Origin: Clostridiales bacterium
Lineage (GTDB): Bacteria; Bacillota; Clostridia; Christensenellales; JAISNN01
Direction: 5' to 3'
Assembly (NCBI GenBank): GCA_031289865.1
Contig: JAITOQ010000196.1
Span: 1 to 10,232, forward strand
Length of the DNA: 10,232 nucleotides
Part shown: positions 1 to 6,131 of the stretch, piece after piece
Layout of the letters: each line of letters begins with the position of its first letter
Position numbering within the stretch: position 1 is the stretch's first letter
Position numbers and translations under genes: made by a program
The notes under the pieces: model-generated
What the model was told of the DNA's origin: nothing
Seen by the model: only the letters and a program-made list of their open reading frames with translations
Databases searched by the model: none

Positions 1-728
1 AAATGATTTCCAGGGAATTCCATATTTTGAGACGAGTTTAGCGTTACTGTCGTTTTGGGATAAACCAATGTGGCAGTCTCTGTATCGAAAACATGTTCAA
101 AAGAGTCAGATGTGCTGAAACTGTGCCCAAATACACTTTTTGGCTTACTCAATAAACCCAAAATAAAGTCCACAATATGAATGCCATTATCAGAAAATGT
201 CCCTCCTCCGCTAAGACTTGGGTCAAGTTTCCATGCCGCATTCGTAGCATTCGTGTTCATTTTAAATCCCCACTGACAAAAAACGCTTTGAATTTGTCCG
301 ATTTTTCCTGAATCAATGGCATTTTTTATATCAAGAAACAGTTGTTGATGTCGCAAATGATGCGCCACCATGAACGGGGAATCATAGTTGCTAAGCAACT
401 CCCTATAACGCAATGCAGAATGATAATCCTTGTCCAATGGCTTTTCACAAATAATCGGCTTACCTGTCGCAACTGCTGTTTTTATGCTATCAAAATGCAT
501 AAATGGCGGATTCGCAATATAAATTAAATCATACATCGCTTTAGTAAGCATCATTTTTTCATCAATAAAATATGACGGTATTGCATATTCAGAACATATA
601 CTTTTTAATTTGTCCAGGTTTCTTGCTTGTATTGCGACAACCTCACAAATTGCTGAGTTTTTAAGAGCAGGTATTGTTCTCTTGTATGCTGAACCTGTCG
701 CTGCTATTATCGCTATTCTAATTTTCAT
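1..728 (-). CDS. Gfo/Idh/MocA-family NAD(P)-dependent oxidoreductase, C-terminus outside window
   Basis: The frame is open for 242 codons from ATG at 728 to the window edge, so the C-terminal part is missing. The family oxidises or reduces sugars, cyclitols and related alcohols with NAD(P). Family marks are EKPLD at residues 95-99, where the Lys is the usual catalytic residue, and GGGTFSDNGIHIVD at 174-187, the start of the alpha/beta C-terminal domain with its conserved Asp and His. The N-terminal Rossmann strand-turn reads IAIIAATGSAYKR, so the usual G-x-G is replaced by A-A-T followed by one Gly; cofactor binding may be unusual. The gene starts 2 nt after the hisB stop, so the two are almost surely one operon and probably translationally coupled. 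The substrate cannot be told from sequence. The family call is firm; a role in histidine metabolism is not supported. Confidence 0.9.
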   Translation of the reverse strand, partial: MKIRIAIIAATGSAYKRTIPALKNSAICEVVAIQARNLDKLKSICSEYAIPSYFIDEKMMLTKAMYDLIYIANPPFMHFDSIKTAVATGKPIICEKPLDKDYHSALRYRELLSNYDSPFMVAHHLRHQQLFLDIKNAIDSGKIGQIQSVFCQWGFKMNTNATNAAWKLDPSLSGGGTFSDNGIHIVDFILGLLSKPKSVFGHSFSTSDSFEHVFDTETATLVYPKTTVTLNSSQNMEFPGNH

Positions 729-730
729 TA

Positions 731-1297
731 CTATTTTACCTCATAATATGATATTGATTGTTTTATTGCATGCGCAACACATTTGAATAACCCCTCAGCA
801 ATATGGTGATCATTTATTCCATATTCCGATTTGCAAATGAGATTAACTTCTGCTTTCTGAGAAAACATGTTCCAGAACTCTCTAATCGAAGCGGTTGCTA
901 ACTCTCCGACATGCGAAGACGCAAATAGAACATCAAAAATAAAAGAAGAACGCTTTGCTCCGACATCAATCACCACGGTAGACATAACCTCATCCATTGG
1001 AATTGATGAAAAACCATATCTATTGATTGGTGAACTGATCTTTGATAGTGCCGTCTTGAACGCAAGCCCAAGATTCATTCCAATTTCGTCAACCGTATGA
1101 TGGTCATCAACTTTAATATCGCCAGAACAATCAATGGATATGTCCATTGATGAATGCTTTGAAAGCAATTCTAACATATGGTTCAAAAAACCTATGCCTG
1201 TATTAATAATCGCATTGCCACGCCCGTATAGGTCAATCTTAACAGAAACATCAAACCCGTGAAAATACTGGCTTGATTTACCAATTATTGATTCCAA
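731..1297 (-). CDS. hisB: Imidazoleglycerol-phosphate dehydratase (HisB, monofunctional)
   Basis: The 188-residue protein aligns along its length with monofunctional IGPD (usually about 195 aa), which dehydrates imidazole glycerol phosphate to imidazole acetol phosphate in histidine synthesis. It is a cytosolic Mn-dependent oligomer. Visible marks are TGIGFLNHML (33-42, metal His40), VDDHHTVDEIG (63-73), INRYG (91-95), PMDEV (100-104) and YGINDHHIAEGLFK (159-172). The second HHxxE motif is intact. The first reads HHTVD with Asp70 where the metal-ligand Glu is expected, and the residue before His40 is Asn rather than the common Asp. The start is TTG: an in-frame TAA lies directly before it and the next Met (residue 41) is inside the fold. 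A purine tract AGAAGGGGGGG sits 8 nt upstream. No hisA, hisF, hisH or hisD is adjacent; the neighbours are an oxidoreductase downstream and a repressor-type promoter and leader upstream. A paralog with a changed role is possible. Confidence 0.92.
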   Translation of the reverse strand: MESIIGKSSQYFHGFDVSVKIDLYGRGNAIINTGIGFLNHMLELLSKHSSMDISIDCSGDIKVDDHHTVDEIGMNLGLAFKTALSKISSPINRYGFSSIPMDEVMSTVVIDVGAKRSSFIFDVLFASSHVGELATASIREFWNMFSQKAEVNLICKSEYGINDHHIAEGLFKCVAHAIKQSISYYEVK

Positions 1298-1348
1298 TTA
1301 TATAGCCCCCCCTTCTCTCACATTATGTTACCACAAAAATCGCATCCT

Positions 1349-1390
1349 CTACATACCTATCTGCCCGTCACATTGCTGTGCTTTGCCCAT
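1349..1390 (-). CDS. Possible 13-codon leader ORF
   Basis: An ATG at 1390 is preceded by AGGAG with 6-nt spacing, an ideal initiation region, and encodes MGKAQQCDGQIGM before TAG. It overlaps the end of the 33-codon ORF in another frame. Its initiation region resembles that of the first ORF (AGGAGGAAATTATGGCAAA versus AGGAGAATATTATGGGCAAA), as if duplicated. No homology is recognised; it could be a leader peptide, a decayed gene start, or chance. Confidence 0.3.
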   Translation of the reverse strand: MGKAQQCDGQIGM

Positions 1391-1469
1391 AATATTCTCC
1401 TATGTATTTTTTATTGTTTTTTCTTTCAAGGTTTCGGTTCGTTTTTATATAGCACAGCAATTTTGCCAT
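1368..1469 (-). CDS. Small ORF (33 aa), first gene of the hisB transcript
   Basis: This is the first translatable ORF after the leftward promoter. AGGAGG lies 5 nt before the ATG at 1469, the best ribosome binding site in this part of the window. The product starts MAKLLCYIKTN, is rich in Lys, Asn and Tyr, and ends at TGA 1370-1368. It has no signal peptide, no recognisable domain and no run of His codons, so it is not a classical histidine attenuator peptide. Codons 4-8 and the last codons lie in the two arms of an 11-bp inverted repeat, so its translation would affect folding of the leader RNA. It may be a small protein, a regulatory leader peptide, or the remains of a longer gene. Confidence 0.4.
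   Translation of the reverse strand: MAKLLCYIKTNRNLERKNNKKYIGEYYGQSTAM
1372..1461. repeat. 11-bp perfect inverted repeat in hisB leader
   Basis: ATTGCTGTGCT at 1372-1382 and AGCACAGCAAT at 1451-1461 are perfect reverse complements separated by 68 nt. In the leftward RNA the arms pair across most of the 33-codon ORF, and the 3' arm sits between the second ATG and the first ORF's stop. No U-run follows, so it is not a simple terminator. Confidence 0.6.
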
Positions 1470-1493
1470 AATTTCCTCCTGAAAAATTTTAGA

Positions 1494-1510
1494 TGTACGC
1501 ATTTCGTACA
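1494..1510. promoter_or_regulatory. Operator 1 (TGTACG-N5-CGTACA)
   Basis: This is a perfect 17-bp dyad, TGTACG CATTT CGTACA, lying about +4 to +20 of the predicted leftward transcript. It shares the GTACG-N5-CGTAC core with operator 2, with centres 31 bp apart, close to three helical turns. It is probably bound by the neighbouring XRE protein (inference). Confidence 0.65.
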
Positions 1511-1519
1511 TTTTTAAAT

Positions 1520-1548
1520 AGTATAGTACGAATATCGTACAATGTCAA
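1520..1548 (-). promoter_or_regulatory. Sigma-A promoter for the leader-hisB-oxidoreductase transcript
   Basis: On the minus strand TTGACA (1548-1543) and TATACT (1525-1520) are separated by exactly 17 nt, predicting a start near 1513. The spacer contains operator 2 and the initially transcribed region contains operator 1, so a bound repressor would block it. No T-box, riboswitch or terminator is recognised between here and hisB. Confidence 0.75.
1526..1540. promoter_or_regulatory. Operator 2 (GTACG-N5-CGTAC)
   Basis: GTACG AATAT CGTAC fills nearly the whole spacer between -35 and -10 of the leftward promoter. It also lies 36 bp upstream of the XRE start codon, so it could serve for autoregulation as well. 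Confidence 0.65.
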
Positions 1549-1576
1549 GTGAAATTAGATAAATTTTGAAAAAAAT

Positions 1577-1783
1577 ATGATAACTATCGGGAAAATATTA
1601 TACGAACTGCGAAAATCAGCAGGTCTTACGCAAGAACATTTAGCCGCCGCTTTAAATATATCGAGGGTTAATTATTCGCGCTACGAATCCGACATTCACC
1701 GACCCGATTATGAGTCGTTGGTTGCGCTCGCCGATTTTTTTGACGTAAGCGTTGATTTTTTGTTAGGAAGAAAAGAATGTTAA
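1577..1783 (+). CDS. Small XRE-family transcriptional regulator
   Basis: The 68-residue protein is a single Cro/C1-type helix-turn-helix domain. The scaffold runs from IGKILYELRKSAGLTQEHLAAAL through the recognition-helix region NISRVNYSRYESDIHRP to LVALADFFDVSVDFLLGR, a standard XRE end. No effector or dimerisation domain is present beyond the fold, as in short phage- or ICE-type repressors. It is divergent from the hisB unit and the two GTACG-N5-CGTAC palindromes lie between the genes, so it probably represses the leftward promoter and perhaps itself. The ATG at 1577 has only a weak A-rich upstream region and no clear Shine-Dalgarno. I could not assign its own promoter. It ends just before a bidirectional terminator. 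Confidence 0.9.
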   Translation: MITIGKILYELRKSAGLTQEHLAAALNISRVNYSRYESDIHRPDYESLVALADFFDVSVDFLLGRKEC

Positions 1784-1792
1784 ACACCTAAA

Positions 1793-1823
1793 AAATCACC
1801 TCGTTTTCATTTCGAGGTGATTT
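1793..1823. terminator. Bidirectional terminator between XRE gene and gerA
   Basis: AAATCACCTCG (1793-1803) pairs perfectly with CGAGGTGATTT (1813-1823) around a 9-nt loop. On the minus strand the stem runs into TTTTTT, a strong intrinsic terminator 25 nt past the gerA stop. On the plus strand the tail is weaker, but it lies 9 nt after the XRE stop, so it likely serves both convergent genes. Confidence 0.85.
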
Positions 1824-1848
1824 CCGTTTTCAACTTTCAATTTTTATG

Positions 1849-3345
1849 CTACTTGCCTCTTATATCGTTTTTATGGGGTATAGAAAAGGGTCGTTTCGTT
1901 AGATTTATCTGACTTTCCTTGTCGATAGCGTCTTTAAAGTCGTCCTTTATCATCGGGGCGAACGGCGCGAGGTACGGTGCGCCGTAGCCGCCGTAGGTCG
2001 TCATATATGCGGCGATTGCGAGCGTACAGAGGACCAAGCCGAAGAACCCGAAGAGCGACGACGCGAGGACAATTAGGATTCGGAAAATACTAAACGACGA
2101 GATTTCGTCGGGAATGCAATAGATTCCGATATTTGAGATGGCAGCAATGAGGACGGTCGGCGAGCTGATTAAACCCGCCTTTACCGCCGTATCTCCGAGA
2201 ATAATCGCGCCGATTAGGGAGAGCGACATGCCGATATAACGCGGCATTCGGATACTTGCCTCATTCAAAATCTCAAAGAGAATGAGGACGAATATCATCT
2301 CCGTTTCCGCGGTAAACGGCAGCTCATGCACCGACGTGATAATCGAAATCAAAAAATTCATCGGGAGCAACTGATAGTGTTGTGTCAAGACCGCGACGTA
2401 AAAGCCCGGTAGGAGGAGCGCAATCAATTCGCCCATGAGGCGTATCATGCGGATAAAAAAGGCGCGTGCGTCGTTTTTGTAATAGTCCGCGCTGTCTTGC
2501 AAATCCTCCAAAAGAATAAACGGTATCGTGAGGACTATCGGCGACCCGTCCGCAATGATTGCCACCCGCCCTTCGAGGAGTTTTGCCGCTACTATGTCGG
2601 GCTTTTCGCTCGTCCCGACTTGCTTGAGCATACTGAATTTACGTTCCTTTAAATATTCCGTGAGATAGGACGAATCGATAATCCCGTCCGTATCGATCGC
2701 TTGCAGCCGCTCCTTGATTTTTTGGACGACATGCTCCTCCGCAATCCCGTACAGATACGCGACCGTCACGGATGTCGAGGTGTACCGCCCTATCTTTAGG
2801 CTCTCGATTACAAAATCCTTGTGTTTTAACCGCTTGCGAATGAGGGCGGTATTGGTTTTCATACTCTCTGTGAATCCCTCGCGGGGGCCCTTTAAGACCG
2901 TCGCGGTAGGCGGCTCTGCAACGGCGCGGGAGGGCTGACCGCGCATGACAAAGAGATAAAATTCCTCCGCGCCATCGATCATCAGCCCCAAATCCCCTTG
3001 CGCGATCCGCTCCGAAAACGCGGTAAAGTCGCTCTCCCCCTCCGCATCGTCCGCCGAACTGACATGAGCGCGTATAAAGCCCAAACCGTATGGTTCTATA
3101 CCGTTTTTTCCGTCGTCCGATGACGCTCCGGTTTCCCCGTTTTCACCGCCTTGAAAAGCCGTCGGTTTCGCCTCCATCAAGCGCGTCAACACATGCAGTT
3201 CGATACTTTTTTTGTCTATCAAGCCGTCGATAAAGCAGAGCAGAGCGCGCTTTTTTAAAACAAAAAACTCCCGAAAGGTCAAATCCTCCGAGCCGTGAAA
3301 TTCCTCTTTTAACCGATTTTTAAAATCCTCTACATTCACTACCAT
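1849..3345 (-). CDS. Spore germination protein, GerA family (GerAA-type receptor subunit)
   Basis: At 498 aa this has the normal length and layout of the A subunit of nutrient germinant receptors in the spore inner membrane. The N-terminal cytosolic region (about 1-260) includes the conserved GPREGFTESMKTNTALIRKR stretch (153-172) and the segment ending in LEGRVAIIADGSP (257-269). The membrane domain follows, with hydrophobic stretches near 266-281, 302-320, 348-362, 372-412 and 421-447, and a PYLAPFAP motif (457-464) before a short cytosolic tail. Residues 60-105 form a low-complexity Gly/Asp/Glu/Ser insert. No B or C receptor subunit genes are adjacent, so this is an orphan in the window. 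The ATG at 3345 has no Shine-Dalgarno and lies 2-3 nt from the start predicted by the sigma-G-like promoter. Local GC is high, especially around 2880-2940. Confidence 0.93.
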   Translation of the reverse strand: MVVNVEDFKNRLKEEFHGSEDLTFREFFVLKKRALLCFIDGLIDKKSIELHVLTRLMEAKPTAFQGGENGETGASSDDGKNGIEPYGLGFIRAHVSSADDAEGESDFTAFSERIAQGDLGLMIDGAEEFYLFVMRGQPSRAVAEPPTATVLKGPREGFTESMKTNTALIRKRLKHKDFVIESLKIGRYTSTSVTVAYLYGIAEEHVVQKIKERLQAIDTDGIIDSSYLTEYLKERKFSMLKQVGTSEKPDIVAAKLLEGRVAIIADGSPIVLTIPFILLEDLQDSADYYKNDARAFFIRMIRLMGELIALLLPGFYVAVLTQHYQLLPMNFLISIITSVHELPFTAETEMIFVLILFEILNEASIRMPRYIGMSLSLIGAIILGDTAVKAGLISSPTVLIAAISNIGIYCIPDEISSFSIFRILIVLASSLFGFFGLVLCTLAIAAYMTTYGGYGAPYLAPFAPMIKDDFKDAIDKESQINLTKRPFSIPHKNDIRGK

Positions 3346-3353
3346 AGCAATAG

Positions 3354-3384
3354 TAGTTTGAGGTTGAATTTGGGAAATTATGCA
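3354..3384 (-). promoter_or_regulatory. Sigma-G-like (forespore) promoter for gerA
   Basis: On the minus strand TGCATA (3384-3379) and CAAACTA (3360-3354) are separated by 18 nt. The known sigma-G pattern is roughly TGAATA-N17/18-CATACTA, so each element differs at one position. This agrees with forespore expression of germinant receptors. The predicted start is near 3347, almost on the ATG at 3345. Confidence 0.55.
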
Positions 3385-3407
3385 TATACCGCTAAAAATT
3401 AACGCGA

Positions 3408-3477
3408 GTCAAAAAATCTGCAATTTTTGAAAATTTAGTGTCAAAAAATCTGCAAAAATGCTTGACTAAGGGTCAAA
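3408..3477. repeat. 16-bp direct repeats with 32-bp period upstream of ATPase gene
   Basis: GTCAAAAAATCTGCAA occurs at 3408-3423 and again, identical, at 3440-3455. The GTCAAA core occurs a third time at 3472, again exactly 32 bp on, inside the ATPase promoter spacer. Same-face spacing of about three turns suggests cooperative protein binding sites, possibly controlling the ATPase gene. Confidence 0.6.
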
Positions 3478-3490
3478 TTCGATGTATACT
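3462..3490 (+). promoter_or_regulatory. Sigma-A promoter for the ATPase gene
   Basis: TTGACT (3462-3467) and TATACT (3485-3490) are separated by 17 nt, predicting a start near 3497. An upstream ATG at 3482 lies inside this promoter and so cannot start the protein. The 32-bp-period repeats overlap and flank the promoter. Confidence 0.75.
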
Positions 3491-3526
3491 ATGGTAAATA
3501 ATATATCGGATTCTATCGGAGAGATT

Positions 3527-4831
3527 ATGCTTCAGAGAAAATTTATTAATACGCTTCTTGAATGGAAGCATGCTAAACATCGTGAATGCCTACTTGTAAA
3601 AGGCGCAAGGCAAATTGGCAAAACCTATATTATCCGTGAGTTTGCAAAAGCAAACTACTCAAATTTTATCGAAATCAACTTTCTGCGTGACGTGCGGTTT
3701 AAGGACGCTTTTGAACAAACGCCCGACCTTTCTTTTGCGTCTATTTTTTCAAGACTCACGCTCATCGACTCAAGGATTCGTTTTGTTCCTAACCAGACTT
3801 TGCTTTTTATCGACGAAATACAAGAGTGCGGTTCTGCTCGTACCGCGCTTAAATTTATTGCCGAAGAAGACCGCATTGACTGCATCGCATCAGGTTCTAT
3901 GCTCGGAATTGCCTATAAAAAAACCGCCTCTATCCCAGTAGGCTATGAGCGGCAAATTGAGATGTTTTCGCTTGATTTTGAGGAATACCTTTGGGCAAAG
4001 GGCTACGATTCGCCGCAATTGTCAATCTTACGCGGATTCTTTGATAAAAAAGAAAAAGTGCCGACGGCGGTCAACGATACTATGCTGAGGCTTCTTCGCG
4101 AATATATGGCAGTCGGCGGAATGCCGTATGTTGTCCAAACCTATATTGATACAAACAGTTATGCTTTAGTCTTTGAGGAACAATCAAAAATCATTAGCAG
4201 TTATTTGGACGATATCGCAAAATACGCTTCGGAATCCGAAAAGCCAAAAGCGCGGAATTGCTATTTGTCTATCCCCCGTCAGCTCGCTAAAGAAACTACA
4301 AAATTTCAATATTCCGTCGTTGAAAAAGGCGGCACATCGCGCAAATTCGATAACAGCTTGGATTGGTTAAACGATGCGGGTCTCATCAAATTTTGCAAGA
4401 ACGTATCCCTACCGATTTTTCCGCTCAAGGCATATACAAAAGACGACCAGTTTAAGGTCTATCTTTCGGATATGGGGCTTCTCACGGCAATGTACGATTT
4501 TGATATGAAAGCCGCCGTCATAAACAATACGCTAATCGGTCCCGCAAAAGGCGGCATTTATGAAAACCTAATAGCGGATATGCTCTTTAAGAAAAACCGT
4601 CCGCTAAATTATTATAAAAATGATAACAACACGCAAGAAATAGAATTTTTACTGACCGAAAACGCCGCCGTTATTCCGATAGAAGTCAAATCTGGCAACG
4701 GCTCAACCATCTCGCTTAACGAGATAACGGCTAAATTTAATCCCCCGTACGCGCTTAAATTCGTTACAGGCAATGTCGGAGTTTCCGATAAAAAAATAAC
4801 CTATCCGCTGTATATGGCTATGTTTTTATAG
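3527..4831 (+). CDS. AAA_14 / DUF4143-type ATP-binding protein
   Basis: The protein has 434 aa from the ATG at 3527. That start has GGAGAG upstream with suitable spacing and gives the family-typical beginning MLQRKFINTLLEWK; the longer reading from 3482 starts within the promoter. Walker A is GARQIGKT (26-33), Walker B LLFIDEIQ (92-99), and a sensor-like ASGSMLG follows (121-127). The middle holds the winged-helix-like DUF4143 region. Near the end, EIEF (371-374) and PIEVKSG (384-390) resemble the acidic/E-x-K core of PD-(D/E)XK nuclease folds, as in many members of this family. The cellular role of these common, often mobile genes is not known. It is transcribed alone, divergent from gerA and convergent with the esterase gene. 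The family call is strong; nuclease activity is only suggested. Confidence 0.88.
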   Translation: MLQRKFINTLLEWKHAKHRECLLVKGARQIGKTYIIREFAKANYSNFIEINFLRDVRFKDAFEQTPDLSFASIFSRLTLIDSRIRFVPNQTLLFIDEIQECGSARTALKFIAEEDRIDCIASGSMLGIAYKKTASIPVGYERQIEMFSLDFEEYLWAKGYDSPQLSILRGFFDKKEKVPTAVNDTMLRLLREYMAVGGMPYVVQTYIDTNSYALVFEEQSKIISSYLDDIAKYASESEKPKARNCYLSIPRQLAKETTKFQYSVVEKGGTSRKFDNSLDWLNDAGLIKFCKNVSLPIFPLKAYTKDDQFKVYLSDMGLLTAMYDFDMKAAVINNTLIGPAKGGIYENLIADMLFKKNRPLNYYKNDNNTQEIEFLLTENAAVIPIEVKSGNGSTISLNEITAKFNPPYALKFVTGNVGVSDKKITYPLYMAMFL

Positions 4832-4908
4832 ATCCTCCCCCGTCTCCCCGTCCACGGAAGTCGATGATTAAGTAACGTCACTGGATTTGCGTTGGATTTT
4901 TTCGCCTA

Positions 4909-4963
4909 TTTTTCGTAGTTTGAGGGCGCATACGGGACGTATGTAACCGAAAAATACGAAAAA
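4909..4963. repeat. Nested palindrome in the convergent intergenic gap
   Basis: Outer arms TTTTTCGTA (4909-4917) and TACGAAAAA (4955-4963) enclose a second dyad, CATACG-GGA-CGTATG (4929-4943). It lies between the ends of the ATPase and esterase genes. No good U-tract follows on either strand, so it may be a weak bidirectional terminator or a copy of a genome-wide palindromic repeat. The stretch to 5000 also contains short GACGG repeats. Confidence 0.5.
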
Positions 4964-5000
4964 CGGACGGGAAAAGACGGCGTAAAGACGGCGGCGGAAC

Positions 5001-6119
5001 TTAATCAGCGGCTTCCACAGACTCTTCATCATTATCCGCGGCGACGGTATTCTTTAAGCGTTCGTATTCCTTTTCGTCCTCCGCGTCGGTGTCGGCATCG
5101 TTGCCGTTTAGGCTGTTTTCCTCGATTACGGCGTCTTTTATAGCGTCGCTATGGACGACTGCGGCGAGGGATTTTAGATGTTTTATGGTGTATTCGCCGC
5201 CTAAAATATCGTTTAAAAAGAGATAGACCTCCTCCATGGCGCGTTTGCCGTTTTCGTTCCCGTCAAAGAGCGGAAAGCAGTGAAACGCGAGTATCCCCGT
5301 CCCGGCATAAGAGCGCGTAAAGACGCCGTTTTTGTTCAATTCCTTTAAAAGAAGTTCGGATGTCGACCCCAATCCGTCGGTTTCGCTGTAAAGCACGGCG
5401 CAAGGGGGAAAATCGGGATTTACAAGGGTCAGCGGGGTCATGTCTTTTACGTCTTGCCGTTTGTTCAGCTCGACGAAATCCGTCGTTTTGTCAAGCTCGA
5501 CTCCCGTGTATGATTTTACATACAAAAATCTGTTTTTAAAAGTCGCGTCCTTGACGCTCATAAAGTCAAAAAGCCCGCACACCAAAATCATACCGCGTAT
5601 CTTAAACCTTTCGCGTTCGGGAAAATCTATTTTAAATTCTTCAAAAAGGCGCGTATTGACCGTCACCCCCGCCGCAAGCGCGGCAAGATGCCCGCCCGCC
5701 GAATCTCCCGCAAAAAAGACCGCGTTCATATCGAGGTTCATCTCCTCAGCGCGCCCGTATAGGTAGGATACCGCTTGAAAAATGTTGCGGATTTGCACGG
5801 GGTGTTTTGATTCGGGCGCAAGCTCATAATTGATACTTAGGACATAAAAGCCCATTTCCGCAAACCTCGAACAATACGGAGTACGGATAAGGGTCGAGCC
5901 TTGAACCCAACCGCCTCCGTGTATGTAGACCAAAACGGGTTTTTTCACAGCCGCGTCCGAATACATCTCGACCGCGGTCAGCTTTGCGGCGGGTTCGCCG
6001 TAAACGACCTTGTTTTGAACGATACCCTTTGAGGTCAAAGCCGTCAAAACGGGCAAAATCGACAAGCTCAAAGCTCTCTCTTTTAAACGGCTGTACTTTA
6101 ATGCAACATGCTCCAACAT
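5001..6119 (-). CDS. HSL-type alpha/beta hydrolase (esterase/lipase family)
   Basis: The 372-residue protein is a carboxylester hydrolase of the hormone-sensitive-lipase type. HGGGW (67-71) forms the oxyanion hole and GDSAGG (138-143) holds nucleophile Ser140. Asp248 in SETDGL and His280 in AFHCF complete a likely triad, although the usual D-P-L and HGF contexts are changed. There is no signal peptide, so it is probably cytoplasmic. Residues from about 320 to the end form an extra tail rich in Asp and Glu that the catalytic fold does not need. The ATG at 6119 has AAGGAG with 6-nt spacing, and the gene starts 12 nt after the trmL stop, so it is the second gene of that operon. The natural substrate is unknown. 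Confidence 0.88.
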   Translation of the reverse strand: MLEHVALKYSRLKERALSLSILPVLTALTSKGIVQNKVVYGEPAAKLTAVEMYSDAAVKKPVLVYIHGGGWVQGSTLIRTPYCSRFAEMGFYVLSINYELAPESKHPVQIRNIFQAVSYLYGRAEEMNLDMNAVFFAGDSAGGHLAALAAGVTVNTRLFEEFKIDFPERERFKIRGMILVCGLFDFMSVKDATFKNRFLYVKSYTGVELDKTTDFVELNKRQDVKDMTPLTLVNPDFPPCAVLYSETDGLGSTSELLLKELNKNGVFTRSYAGTGILAFHCFPLFDGNENGKRAMEEVYLFLNDILGGEYTIKHLKSLAAVVHSDAIKDAVIEENSLNGNDADTDAEDEKEYERLKNTVAADNDEESVEAAD

Positions 6120-6131
6120 AACAATCTCCTT

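Noticed and set aside
342..527. Plus-strand ORF of 61 codons
   Set aside because: It lies antisense to the oxidoreductase, whose motifs are continuous through the region.
867..1100. Plus-strand ORF of 77 codons inside hisB
   Set aside because: It is antisense to a gene with clear family motifs and shows no domain or initiation signal.
1298..1470. Histidine T-box or classical his attenuator in the hisB leader
   Set aside because: No T-box sequence, no His codon run and no terminator with a U-tract could be found.
3482..3526. Longer N-terminus of the ATPase from ATG 3482
   Set aside because: That ATG lies within the -35/-10 spacer of the predicted promoter, and the ATG at 3527 has a ribosome site and the family-typical start.
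3655..3885. Minus-strand ORF of 76 codons within the ATPase gene
   Set aside because: It is a shadow opposite the Walker A to Walker B region and has no start signals.
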